Source: Deltaproteobacteria bacterium (GTDB taxonomy: Bacteria; Desulfobacterota; Desulfarculia; Adiutricales; Adiutricaceae). Taken from it: DNA of 53,248 bases. The translations under genes and the position numbers were made by a program. Location: contig JAISMF010000107.1 in the NCBI GenBank assembly GCA_031276865.1, positions 1-53,248 of the forward strand, in the 5' to 3' direction. Shown here piece after piece: positions 44,975 to 53,248 of this stretch (position 1 is the stretch's first letter; every line of letters begins with the position of its first letter). Under the pieces are notes generated by a model. The model was not told where the DNA came from. It did no database searches and was given only the letters and a program-made list of their open reading frames with translations.

Positions 44975-46081
44975 GGCGGTTGGAATCCGTTCGCGGAGGC
45001 TTTTTCCGGAGAAAGCCGGCTCTTTCCGGCGGCGGAGGGCGAAAAGGCGGGGAATGTTAAGCGCCTCTGAAGGAAAATTATAGCCCCGCTTGAGGTTTTT
45101 TTCAAGGAGCTTTTAGGAAAGGGGACGCACCGGAAAGAGGCGGGAAGAACGGGGGCCGAAAACTCCGCCCGGGGGGCGGAGGCGGGGGACTATCGCCTTG
45201 GGAGGGCGCCCGGGGTCCGGAAAGGGGGCCTAAGCCGCCCCGCCGGAGGAGAGCGTTTATGGCTTTTACGCCCCATAATATGGTACAAGAATATGAATTA
45301 TAAAAGCGTCTATAATTATGAGCTTTCACGCCATATTTTTTATATATTTATACTAATAAAATAATGAAATCATTAATATTTTAGTAGCTAAAATTAAATT
45401 TTTATGCAAATAGAAGTTCAAAAACGCCGACTTTCACTTCGGGGGCTCTTCGGCCTCACCGCCCCAAGGCGTCCCGATATAGAGTTTAGGCCGCGCGACC
45501 CCCCGAAAGGCGCGGCCCGCCGCCATCCCGGTTGAACGCTTAAATATTAAGCCGCTTTTTCGCCCGCTTAAGTTGTTTCAAGGCGAATAAAAACGAAAAA
45601 CCCGACCCCCCGTCGGCGGGTCGGTTTTTTCGTCCCTCGGGCGCGGTCCGACTTTTCAAGTTACGCGGCGGAAAACGCCTAAACCCGAACGTCTCTTTCG
45701 TTTCCGAAACATCTTTCCTGAGGCGTTCCAAAATCTTGACGCGTTCCAAAATCTTTAGGGCCGAACCAGGGGCCTTTCCGCCTTCATCCGCGAAAAAGCG
45801 ATTTAGAGAAATTCCGGGGCGATATTGTCTATCCGGCGGGTGAATATGAAAAAAAAGGCGCGTCAAGGGTAACCGCTTCACTTTATCGTTGAACCCGCAT
45901 CCTCCGGGGGGGAAATAATTACGATTCAGCGAATTTCGACTGGAGCGCGGAAAATTTGTCATGACGCTTGTTGAAGAGACGACACGCCAAAGGCGGGAAA
46001 AATCGCAACGCTAAATAGTCTATAAAAAATATTCTTTGAAAATTTTAAAAAGAGACGGGACTTTTCCCAGGCGCGTTGTTT
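44975..46081. other. Intergenic region with terminator and AT-rich block
   Basis: About 1.1 kb without a supported gene. 45100-45240 is GC-rich. 45255-45440 is AT-rich and holds a near-duplicated motif, atggcttttacgccccata and atgagctttcacgccatat, 60 bases apart. A terminator lies at 45595-45630. The minus-strand frame 45540-45962 runs through that terminator and has no start signal, so I do not accept it. Confidence 0.5.
45595..45630. terminator. Hairpin terminator
   Basis: CCGACCC (45602-45608) pairs with GGGTCGG (45618-45624) and is followed by TTTTTT (45625-45630). AAAAA precedes the upstream arm, so the structure could end transcripts on both strands. No gene with a known stop is close. 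It may end transcription of a lost gene. Confidence 0.6.
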
Positions 46082-47947
46082 TCAGTCGTTGAACGCGACC
46101 TTGATGAGCTCGAAGGGGCTGATGGCGATCCCGATCCTTCGCACCAAAACCGAGGAGCTGGAGGAGCCGTCCTCCCGGGGCAGGTGGTTTAAATGGTCAA
46201 GGGCTGTTTTCGCCGCGCTCGCGAGAATCTTTTCTATGGTGTTCACGCCCCGGGGACGGGGTTTGACGTTCACGACTTTTATAAGCAATATGAGATTTCT
46301 GGAAACGCACTCTATGGCGCATTCCCTGTTTCCTCTAAGAACCTCCGGCTTGGTTAAAAAACCGTGCCATTCAAAAAAGCTCTGTAGGGCGGTTTGAAAG
46401 ATGACGTTGAAATGATTGTTGATCCGCCAGGCGTAGACGTTTTTCAGATAAATCTCGGAGGGAATATCCTTCTGGGGGTAGAAAAGCTCGTTTTTTATGA
46501 GATCGGGGGCGAAATAGTCGTAAAAACTCGGCGCCGGCGCGAAAACGTCCACGTCGTCGGTGGTTATGTCGGTTGAATTTTTAAGGCATTTATCCTTCAA
46601 GCGATCCACGATCGGTATGGTGAATATAAGCTCGCTCAATAAAGCCTCCAGAGCGCGGTCGTTTTTAGTGCAGCTCGCGAAAATAATCTGCTGCATGGAC
46701 GAATTCATCTCGTGCTTGGGTTTATGGGCGAAAAAATTCAAATAAAGCGTGTTGCAGAACTCGTTGTTCACCTCGTGATTTTGAATTTTTAGGTTGTAAA
46801 ACCATTTGCCGTTCATGGAAAAGACGTTATCCACCGTGAGATATCCCTCGTAGAACATGAGAGCGGTGTTGTTCACTTTGCCGACGTCTATCTTGTAAAA
46901 CTCGTTTGAAAGGCAGTTTTGAAAAGTCGAGCGGATGAACTGATCCATATCCTCTTTTAACATATTCTGAAGAAGGAGCGGGCTGTCGCCTTTGTGCCCC
47001 AATCCCTTCGGTCCGCCCAGGTAGAAATACCTGTTGATCTGGCAGGGGGAGAATACTTTTTCCACTCCGTTCCAGCTGTGACCGTCGTAGTAGTCTAGGA
47101 TCTCGTTTCGCAGATCCACGATGGAATAGTCGCCCGGACGCCTCCCCTCCCTTATCATTTTTTCCAGAAGGGTCTCGAAGCGTTCGGAAAAATTGGAAAA
47201 GAACTCTTCCCGGGTGTAGCCGAAGGCCGTCGCGAACTCGTCTAAAAACGTGAGATCGGTCAGATTGTCCAAAGTGGAGTGCAAGACGCTCTGGCACATT
47301 TTCACCCTACCCGTAAGGTAGACGAACTGAAGATTCGGCTCGGCGTCTTTTAAAACCTGGTAGAATTCCCTTATAACCCCCCGCACGGAAGCTCCCACGG
47401 TGGGATTGTAGAGATGGTCGAGTATGGGTTTGTCGTAGGAGTCCACCAGGATCACGACCCTTTTATTATATTTGGTTTTCAGATCCCTTATAAGCCAGTA
47501 GAGCGATTCGGGGGGATTGTCCTGGTACCGGACGTCCAACCCCTCCTCCTCCGCGGCCGCCTTCAGCCTCGACATGACGCTCTCGGAGAGCATACCGGCC
47601 GTGAGCGCGGGGATCTCCATATTGAGCTTTATCACGGGAAATTTTTCAAACGACTTCACCTTATCGTGGATGTACAGACCCCTAAACAGCCTCTCCTCGC
47701 CCCGGAAAAAACATTCCAGGGTTTTGAGAAAAATGGTTTTACCGAAACCCTGCGGCCTTAAAAGCAGAAAGAACCTGTTCTGGCTGTTTAAAAGAGTCTC
47801 GACATGCATCGTTTTATCCACGTACAGGTAGTTGTTCTCCCTGATGAAGCGGAAATCGGACACGTTGAACGGGATCTCTTTATTGGCTTCCAGCATTTCG
47901 GCACCAGAAACAAGACGGATCTTCGAAGAATCTGATAATTCGAACAT
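46082..47947 (-). CDS. AAA-ATPase_like / DUF1703 family protein with degenerate nuclease domain
   Basis: A 621-residue protein. The family opening FNVSDFRFIRENNYLYVDKT leads to a P-loop LLLRPQGFGKTIFLKTLECF, close to the family RPRRFGKT. A Walker-B-like VVILVDSYDKPI follows. The C-terminal ~150 residues are where DUF1703 (PD-(D/E)XK-like) normally shows RxDhhh and ExK. Here the stretch reads CAIECVSRNLILLIKVV, so the acidic and Glu-x-Lys residues are replaced and nuclease activity is probably lost. Family members are abundant in gut anaerobes, and their function is unknown. A C-terminal Ser run (GSSSSSV) is present. GC content is close to neighbours. Monocistronic. Confidence 0.88.
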   Translation of the reverse strand: MFELSDSSKIRLVSGAEMLEANKEIPFNVSDFRFIRENNYLYVDKTMHVETLLNSQNRFFLLLRPQGFGKTIFLKTLECFFRGEERLFRGLYIHDKVKSFEKFPVIKLNMEIPALTAGMLSESVMSRLKAAAEEEGLDVRYQDNPPESLYWLIRDLKTKYNKRVVILVDSYDKPILDHLYNPTVGASVRGVIREFYQVLKDAEPNLQFVYLTGRVKMCQSVLHSTLDNLTDLTFLDEFATAFGYTREEFFSNFSERFETLLEKMIREGRRPGDYSIVDLRNEILDYYDGHSWNGVEKVFSPCQINRYFYLGGPKGLGHKGDSPLLLQNMLKEDMDQFIRSTFQNCLSNEFYKIDVGKVNNTALMFYEGYLTVDNVFSMNGKWFYNLKIQNHEVNNEFCNTLYLNFFAHKPKHEMNSSMQQIIFASCTKNDRALEALLSELIFTIPIVDRLKDKCLKNSTDITTDDVDVFAPAPSFYDYFAPDLIKNELFYPQKDIPSEIYLKNVYAWRINNHFNVIFQTALQSFFEWHGFLTKPEVLRGNRECAIECVSRNLILLIKVVNVKPRPRGVNTIEKILASAAKTALDHLNHLPREDGSSSSSVLVRRIGIAISPFELIKVAFND

Positions 47948-48601
47948 TTAAGCGGGCACCATCCTCGAACGGCCGGATAGGGGGGACTACCTGCGGCCGG
48001 CGCTTTTCCGGACGGAACGGTAAAATCCGGCCGTTTTAATTAAATAAAATATAAAGTAGAGAATGTATTCCGAAAAAAAACACGCTCTCCCAAGCTAATT
48101 TAGGTTATTCACGAAGAAATTAAAACCGCGGATACGGCTATCCGGCGGCGAAAGCGATTTCGCCGGAGCCTCCAAAATATTTTCCCGGGCGTTTCCGGTT
48201 CCGGAAAAAAACCGGGACGACTCACGCCTCCTTTGAAAAATTTAAAGGCGTTTACGATGGCGGGTTTCAGTACCCGATAAAACAGTCGCCGCGGACGAAA
48301 AATAGGCCATGACCGGAAACGGACTTTTTTTCGAAAAATTACCCGGCGGCCGCGGCCCGAAACGGATTGGAGGGCGGAAGGATTTTCAAAAAGAGGCCGC
48401 GGGCGGCCTGAAAATTCAGGCCGCGGATCGAAGTCAAGTCCGAAAATAAAAAAAGGGCTTGAAACAGCGTCCCGCCGGATTGGAGGATCCGGACGGGGCG
48501 AACCGGCCGAGGCGGATCTTTCCCGGTTTAAAAACCGCTAAAAAGGGAGCCGGAGAGGGGAAAAACCCGCCGGGAAAAACTTACGTTCGTATATTAAGGC
48601 A

Positions 48602-48637
48602 GCGGGCGGAAAAAAATCAAGATTTTTTTCCGCCCGC
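48602..48637. other. Perfect 17-bp inverted repeat
   Basis: GCGGGCGGAAAAAAATC (48602-48618), an AA loop, then its exact reverse complement at 48621-48637. There is no external T-run, although each arm has an A7 or T7 tract. Adjacent genes are more than 650 bases away. It might be a terminator relic, a protein-binding cruciform or a palindromic insertion site. Confidence 0.75.
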
Positions 48638-48806
48638 GTCCTTCGAGGCCAAAAATTTTCAAATCCAGCGAAAATAAACGATTTTCAGATACCGCTTGAT
48701 AGGCCGCCTTTCAAATTCCTTTTCCGCGTCTAGTTATTTAAACGTTTTTTCGTTCGGAAAGCCTCCTCCCGACCGGCTATTCTCATTACGTTTCAAAAAT
48801 GAATAA

Positions 48807-48947
48807 CGATGCTTGCGCGAAAAGTCCCCCGTTGTTTTTGACTTTGAAACAACATACTATATAAGGTGTAGTATATTTTGATTTATTCCATATAGTTTAT
48901 GTTTTCCCTAATCAATTTTTAAAACAAGACTTTTCGCGCGCGCATCG
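48807..48947 (+). repeat. MITE-like element, copy C
   Basis: The best-preserved copy. Terminal inverted repeats are CGATGCttGCGCGAAAAGTC (48807-48826) and, read inverted from 48947, CGATGCgcGCGCGAAAAGTC, 20 bases with two mismatches. The core carries gactttgaaacaacatacta, taaggtgtagtatattttgat, and ccctaatcaatttttaaaa, matching copies D and F especially. It is non-coding and 141 bp long. Confidence 0.8.
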
Positions 48948-49535
48948 GTAATTACATTTTGGAAAACGAAATCTACGGAACTCCGCGGGAAAAGCCATTC
49001 CAACAAACGACGCCGGAGCTAAACCCCGGACGGATCGCCTAAGCGAGGGGCGCTTAAGGACCTCTCCGGCGAAATAAGGACGTTTTTAGACATCGGTCGG
49101 GTTAAACCGGCCTCCCGGAGCTGATTTTTAGCGAATAACAGGCGAATCGGGACCAAAAGACCTTCCCTCCTTGAAAATATTTTCAATTTAATTCCTGGGT
49201 CTTTAGTTATTTTAAAAATAATTTTTTGACATTTTTAAACGTTTTTTAAGACGGCTTTTTTAAAAAAAAATGGGTAACGACGACCCCGAAGAAACGGAAC
49301 CCGCCGACCCTGGACCCGCCGTTTCCATTGAAAAAATATAACATTACGCCTGATTTTCCCCTTGAGCGCTAAATTAGGCGCTTATTTCCCCGCGGAACAT
49401 CGCGTTCCCCGAAGAACACCCCCGCGTTTCGCCCGGAGAATGCCGCGCGTTTTTCCATAGGAACTCAGAGATTTTTTCCTCGTGAAACGCCCAGCGTTTC
49501 GCAGGGAGAATTCCGCGCGTTTTCCCATATGAATA

Positions 49536-49714
49536 CCGCGTTTTTTTTCCCCGGGGAATGCCGCTTTTTTTCCCCGGGGAATGCCGCGTTTTTTTCCCCG
49601 GGGAATGCCGCGTTTTTTTCCCCGGGGAACGCCGCGTTTTTTTCCCCGGGGAACGCCGCGTTTTTTTCCCCGGGGAACGCCGCGTTTTTTTCCCCGGGGA
49701 ATGCCGCGTTTTTT
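49536..49714. repeat. 24-bp tandem array centred on CCCCGGGG
   Basis: About seven copies of a 23-25-base unit, ccgcgtttttttccccggggaatg, with T-run length and a single t/c position varying (aatg in the outer copies, aacg in three inner ones). Upstream from about 49385, degenerate versions (ccgcgtttcgcccggagaatg) show an older expansion. Because the period is mostly 24, the array stays open as repeated eight-residue peptides such as AAFFSPGN, which I regard as non-coding. Confidence 0.9.
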
Positions 49715-49890
49715 ACGCGCGGAAAGGATCCCTTCCCTCGAAAAGCCAGGCGCTTAAAGGTTTTTTAGGGAGGCGAAATACTCGTTTCCGGACGTCTACG
49801 CCTTCTTCTCGGAACGGAACCTCCCCTCGGCCGAAAAAAACCCCCTCCTCCAAAAAGGGGGAAGGGGTCGAAGGCGGAAAAAAGCGGCTT

Positions 49891-50757
49891 TCAGGCGTTT
49901 TGATTCACGATGAGCTCTTTTTTCCGGAATAGGGAGACTATTCTTTTCCCCAGGACGGCCGCCCCGAAGATCACGATGGAAATGAACACCACCGTGGCCC
50001 CGGGGGTGGTGTTCACCGCCGGAATGCTCGCCACGTAAAGGCCCGCCTGCCCCGAGACGATGGAAACCAGAAGGGCTATCCAGAACATCCCCTTCCCCGA
50101 GGAGGCGAGAATCCTTCCGGCCGCGGCCGGGGCGATTAAAAGGGCGGTCACCAGGAGCACCCCCACCACCTGCACGGCTATGACCACCACGAAGGCCAGA
50201 AAGCCCCCGAAGAAATATTCGGGCATGGGGCTTTTAAGGTAGTTGGCCGGAGCGACGCAGGTGAGCATGAGGCGGTTGTAGAAGAAGGCGAAGAAAAAGA
50301 GGGAGACGAAGGCGAGGACGATGAGCAGGCGTATCTCCATCTCGTTCACGGTCAGGATGTCGCCTAAAAAATAACGGTTGATCTTGCCCTGGGCCTCCGG
50401 GTAGTGGCTCACCAGGGCCAGACCGAAGGCCACGCCGCCGGAGAAGATGAGGCCGATGACCGTGTCCGAGGCCAGGGTGCTGTGCTGCATCACGTAGATG
50501 ATTAAAAGGCCTATGAGGACTCCGAAGAACAGAACCACGATATCCGGGTTCCAGCCGAGGATGAGGCCCAGGGCCAGGCCGCCGAAGATGGTGTGGCTCG
50601 CGGCGTCGGGGAAGAAGGCCATTCTCCGGCTCACGACCAAAACCCCGGTCCCCGAGGCGGAAAAGGAAAGGAGCAAAAGGGCGAAGGCCGCCTTTTTCAT
50701 GAACTCCAGCTCGTAGAGAAGGCCGAAGATCCGGTAAAAAGGTTCTATTAGTTCCAT
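49891..50757 (-). CDS. znuB: Metal ABC transporter permease (ZnuB/MntB family)
   Basis: A 288-residue permease with eight to nine membrane segments. The ABC-3 family coupling region is visible in SRRMAFFPDAASHTIFGGLA (about 44-63) and in the Ala/Gly-rich VGVLLVTALLIAPAAAGRIL. Such permeases form the inner-membrane channel for Zn2+ or Mn2+. It is the third gene of a minus-strand operon after the binding protein and ATPase. The order on the minus strand is A-C-B. The C-terminal tail after the last membrane segment is short. Confidence 0.88.
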   Translation of the reverse strand: MELIEPFYRIFGLLYELEFMKKAAFALLLLSFSASGTGVLVVSRRMAFFPDAASHTIFGGLALGLILGWNPDIVVLFFGVLIGLLIIYVMQHSTLASDTVIGLIFSGGVAFGLALVSHYPEAQGKINRYFLGDILTVNEMEIRLLIVLAFVSLFFFAFFYNRLMLTCVAPANYLKSPMPEYFFGGFLAFVVVIAVQVVGVLLVTALLIAPAAAGRILASSGKGMFWIALLVSIVSGQAGLYVASIPAVNTTPGATVVFISIVIFGAAVLGKRIVSLFRKKELIVNQNA

Positions 50758-50827
50758 ATGTCACCAGCTTTAAAGACTAAAAGCCCGCGCCCCCGCTTCG
50801 GGGACCCTGGCGAAAGATCGAAGGGCC

Positions 50828-51700
50828 TCAGAGCGCGGGCCGCGCCGACCCGCGCTTGACGGGGAACTCGTCTTCCGACCCTGGGCTTTCCCCGTAGCGA
50901 TCCTCGAAGGCCTCGTCCGCGGCGGCCGCGGACGGATCCGCGGCCGTGGGAACGCCGCCTTCGAGGCGCAATCCGAAGAGGCGGCCGATGACGTCTCTTT
51001 TGAAGATCTCCTCCGGCGGCCCGGAGGCCACCACCGTGCGGTTGAGGCAGACTATCCAGTCGGCGTAGCACCTGGCCGTGTCCAGATCGTGGGAGACCAT
51101 GATCACGGTCATCTCCCTTTTAAAGGTCTCGAGGATCTCGTTTAAAAGCCTCTCCCCGTAGACGTCCACCCCGCTCGCGGGCTCGTCCAGGATGAGGATG
51201 TCGGGCTTCTCCCTCAAGGCCCGGGCGAGGAAGACCCGCTGGGTCTCGCCGCCGGAAAGGGATCCCAAAGGCCTATCCATCAAGGTTCCGGCCTTCACCA
51301 TCTCCAAATACTCCCGGTTGAGCTTTTTAACCTTTTTGGGTATCCGCAGCCACAAAGGCCAGGGGCTGCGGCCCAGGGCCATGAACTCGGAGACGGTGAG
51401 GGGGAGGTTGTGGTCGAAGTCCAGCCTCTGGGGCACGTAGCCTATCACCGGTTTGGCGGGATTGAAACGGACGCTCCCCGACACCTCCACCTCGCCTAGG
51501 AGGGCGTAGACCAGGGTGCTTTTCCCGGCCCCGTTGGGGCCGATTATCACGGTCTGCCTCCGGGAGGGTATCTCGCACGATATTTCGTGGAGGATGTCGT
51601 AGCGCCCGCGGGAGACCCCCACGTCTTTCAAAACCACGGCCGGGGCCTCACCCTCCGCCGCGGTCCGCTTATTTTCGGACATTTTTTTATTCTTTCCCAA
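50828..51700 (-). CDS. znuC: Metal ABC transporter ATP-binding protein (ZnuC family)
   Basis: A 290-residue ABC ATPase. Walker A is IIGPNGAGKSTLVYALLG, the signature is LSGGETQRVFLARAL, Walker B is ILILDEPASGVD, and the switch His is in MVSHDLDTA. The ~45 residues after the core (from DPSAAAADEAFEDRYGESPG) are acidic and absent in typical ZnuC. A TTG start with GAGG upstream (51700) or ATG at 51682 are both possible. It lies 70 bases before the permease gene and 60 bases after the binding-protein gene. Confidence 0.9.
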   Translation of the reverse strand: MGKNKKMSENKRTAAEGEAPAVVLKDVGVSRGRYDILHEISCEIPSRRQTVIIGPNGAGKSTLVYALLGEVEVSGSVRFNPAKPVIGYVPQRLDFDHNLPLTVSEFMALGRSPWPLWLRIPKKVKKLNREYLEMVKAGTLMDRPLGSLSGGETQRVFLARALREKPDILILDEPASGVDVYGERLLNEILETFKREMTVIMVSHDLDTARCYADWIVCLNRTVVASGPPEEIFKRDVIGRLFGLRLEGGVPTAADPSAAAADEAFEDRYGESPGSEDEFPVKRGSARPAL

Positions 51701-51760
51701 GCGGAGGCCTCGAGCCCTCCGCGGACGATGAAAAAGGAGGGAAAAGCCCGGGGGGGCCCG

Positions 51761-52771
51761 TCAGTTGGCCTTGACGTTCGCGGGAAGGAGGCGGGAGAGC
51801 AGGGCGATGTCGGAGCTTACCACCTGCTGGTAGTAGTCCACCGGCGGGTCGGCCGAGCCGGAGGTGGCGGGATCCACCACGGCCACCGGCACCCCGGTCT
51901 CGGCGCCCAGGCTCTTGGCCTGCTCCACGTCCGAGTCCGGCTCCAAGAGGATGGCCGAGACGCCCTCGGATTTCACCAGCTGGACGATGCTTTGGAGCCT
52001 GGCCGGGGAAGGCGCCACCTCGGGGACGGCCTCGATGTCGGCCACGATGAGGATGCCCAGCTCGGCGGCCAAATAGTCCATGAAGCCGTGGCTGGTCACC
52101 ACCTTGTAACCCCGGCGGGTGTTTTTAAAGTTGGCGATCTCCTCTTCCAAGGTCTCCATGGAGGCCTGGAAGCGCTCCAGGCGGTCCCGGTAGTGCTCGG
52201 CTCCGGCGGGATCCTTCTCGGTCAGGGCTGCCGCGATGTTCGCCGTCATGAGGGCGGCGTTTTTCGGGGAGAGGAAGATGTGGGGGTTGGGGTCCACGGT
52301 TTTTTTGGAGACGTCCCCGGTCACCTTCACCCGGCCGCTGTCCAAAAGGAGGGTGGGCACCCCCTTGGAGGCGTCGATGATGAAGATGTCGGAGGGCGCC
52401 ACCCGTAAGGCCCTGTCCAGATAGACCTCGAGGCCGAGGCCGTTCTCCACGAGGTTTTTAGTCCGGGAGAGCTTCTCCAAATCCTCCTGGCGGGGATTGA
52501 ACTCGTGGGGGCAGCCGGTTTCGGGGCTGGTCATGAGCTCCACGGAAAAAAAATCCCGCCCCTGGTTCAGGTAGCGGGTGAAGAGCCACACGGGATAGGA
52601 CGCGGCCGCGATCCTCTCGCCCTGGGCCACGGTCTGGGCCCGGAGAAGGGGGGCGGCGGTGAGGGAAAAGAAAAGGAGGAGGAGGATTAAGGGAAGGGTT
52701 GAAAGCGCCGTCCGCGGGAGGGGCGGGGAAGAAACGGACGCTCGGGCGGGGAGGGGGCGAATTTCGGACAT
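51761..52771 (-). CDS. znuA: Metal ABC transporter substrate-binding protein (ZnuA-like)
   Basis: A 336-residue cluster A-I (SBP_bac_9) protein with an N-terminal export signal (hydrophobic core at about 27-43, cleavage likely near LRAQT). The metal-ligand histidines are in CPHEFNP, NPHIFLSP and VTSHGFMDY, and an acidic ligand in ILLEPDSD. This is the ZnuA/MntA/TroA ligand pattern for Zn2+ or Mn2+. It lacks the His-rich loop of enterobacterial ZnuA, so either metal is possible. It is the first gene of the operon. Confidence 0.9.
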   Translation of the reverse strand: MSEIRPLPARASVSSPPLPRTALSTLPLILLLLFFSLTAAPLLRAQTVAQGERIAAASYPVWLFTRYLNQGRDFFSVELMTSPETGCPHEFNPRQEDLEKLSRTKNLVENGLGLEVYLDRALRVAPSDIFIIDASKGVPTLLLDSGRVKVTGDVSKKTVDPNPHIFLSPKNAALMTANIAAALTEKDPAGAEHYRDRLERFQASMETLEEEIANFKNTRRGYKVVTSHGFMDYLAAELGILIVADIEAVPEVAPSPARLQSIVQLVKSEGVSAILLEPDSDVEQAKSLGAETGVPVAVVDPATSGSADPPVDYYQQVVSSDIALLSRLLPANVKAN

Positions 52772-53248
52772 GGTTATCCTCGCGACGAAGCCGGGGGGCT
52801 CCGAAATAAAAACGCCGATATTTAACCTGCCCTTAAATTCAGCTGCGAACCCCGCGCGAACGGGCGGGATACACTATATTATAGCAGAAAAAGCCCAAGG
52901 ACGCGGAAATAAAATTCGCTTCGGGAGGCGGAAAGCCCCTTTTTTTTTAGGACTTTGAAACGACACGCTTTATAAGGCGCGACATGTTTTGATTTTTTCC
53001 AAATCGTGTATGCCGCCTCGCAAAATTCACACGCCCCGACTTTCCGCCCGCGCCCTCGATTTCGCCTTTTATTTTTAAAATCCGCCAAAAAAACAAAAAA
53101 AAACGCCCCGGATCCCCTCCGTGGCGAAAAAAAAGGGGGGGGGGGGACGCCAGCGGCGCCCCCCCCCACCCCGGAAACAAAGAAAACAGCGCCCATTAGG
53201 AGTTCCAGCCCCTTAAAGCCGGGCCGGAGGGGGATTTGCCGGGCGGGG
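52772..53248. other. Upstream region of the metal operon, with repeat copy
   Basis: On the minus strand a TATAAT box lies at about 52883-52878 (ctgcTATAATatagtg), ~105 bases before the znuA start; the -35 is poor. No clear Zur-type dyad is seen, although the box overlaps a short palindrome. Dispersed element copy D is at 52919-53061. 53128-53175 has a G-run and C-run pair that forms a strong hairpin (gacgccagcggcgcc core), and the last bases are GC-rich. The minus-strand frame here is not accepted as a gene. Confidence 0.4.
52919..53061 (+). repeat. MITE-like element, copy D
   Basis: Core blocks gactttgaaacgacacgctttataaggcgcgacatgttttgattttttccaaat match copy C base for base over long stretches. 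The termini (tcgggaggcggaaagcccc at left; right, read inverted, cgagggcgcgggcggaaagtc) form a GC-rich diverged version of the family ends. It lies directly upstream of the znuA promoter region. Confidence 0.65.

Larger units (their letters stand above)
47948..49890. other. 1.9-kb repeat-rich intergenic desert
   Basis: No supported gene. Contents: a perfect 17-bp-stem hairpin (48602-48637), dispersed element copy C (48807-48947), and a 24-bp array (49536-49714) preceded by degenerate copies from about 49385. The short plus-strand frame at 48459-48677 runs through the hairpin and encodes no recognisable domain. Confidence 0.5.

Noticed and set aside
45540..45962. 140-codon minus-strand frame
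   Set aside because: It reads through the hairpin terminator at 45595-45630, lacks a ribosome site and has Arg/Pro-rich shadow-like composition.
49536..49714. CRISPR array
   Set aside because: Units are contiguous with no unique spacers, and no cas gene is present.
49529..49932. Frames encoding repeated AAFFSPGN or RVFFPGE peptides
   Set aside because: Both arise from the 24-bp array, which is open in several frames by period alone; no ribosome site.
52879..53196. 105-codon minus-strand frame at the window end
   Set aside because: It overlaps a dispersed repeat copy and homopolymer runs; composition artefact.

Overview
The window looks like chromosome from a Gram-negative anaerobe, most plausibly a deltaproteobacterium (Desulfobacterota-like). 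BamD, a LemA/M48 pair, ZnuABC, an Fe-S flavoprotein and a DUF3343/cysteine-desulfurase operon fit this, but no rRNA or tRNA is present to prove it. GC-rich, evenly used housekeeping genes are separated by long AT-rich intergenic deserts full of repeats and gene remnants, a texture typical of a host-associated or slowly degrading genome.

Layout. 1-2575: a 22-bp tandem array, a copy of a dispersed inverted-repeat element and a broken AAA-like ATPase gene. 2576-5385: an HD-GYP-type protein and two small unknown genes ending in a strong terminator. 5654-7345: a nucleotidyltransferase remnant, an OB-fold-like membrane-anchored protein and a lytic transglycosylase. 8207-12478: an ACR3-like transporter and a two-gene sensor operon (periplasmic binding protein plus histidine kinase). 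13763-16175: M48 protease and LemA. 18013-23229: a beta-hydroxyacid dehydrogenase, then a five-gene minus-strand operon (TPR protein, methyltransferase, divergent NadA-like protein, class V cysteine desulfurase, DUF3343). 23831-28101: gph, coaE, rarA and a DUF559-type nuclease-like gene, all on the plus strand.

28490-34062 is the most unusual block: an AT-richer three-gene cassette. It encodes a two-motor ATPase (N-terminal AAA plus C-terminal HerA/DUF87), a small winged-helix protein, and a second ATPase paralogous to the N-terminal two thirds of the first. It resembles the build of prokaryotic defence or DNA-handling operons, and I cannot assign it to a known system. 34108-47947 returns to core genes: a low-complexity protein, an EFR1-type Fe-S flavoprotein, glgB, a CNNM/CBS (CorC-like) protein, bamD, trxA, DUF456, a nucleoside phosphorylase, a DUF2802-like protein and an AAA-ATPase_like/DUF1703 protein with a decayed nuclease site. 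47948-49890 is a repeat-rich desert. 49891-52771 is a znuACB-type metal ABC operon.

Across all the deserts I find at least seven copies of a ~115-147 bp element with ~12-24 bp imperfect terminal inverted repeats and a conserved AT-rich core. No open transposase accompanies it, so it is best described as a MITE-like family.
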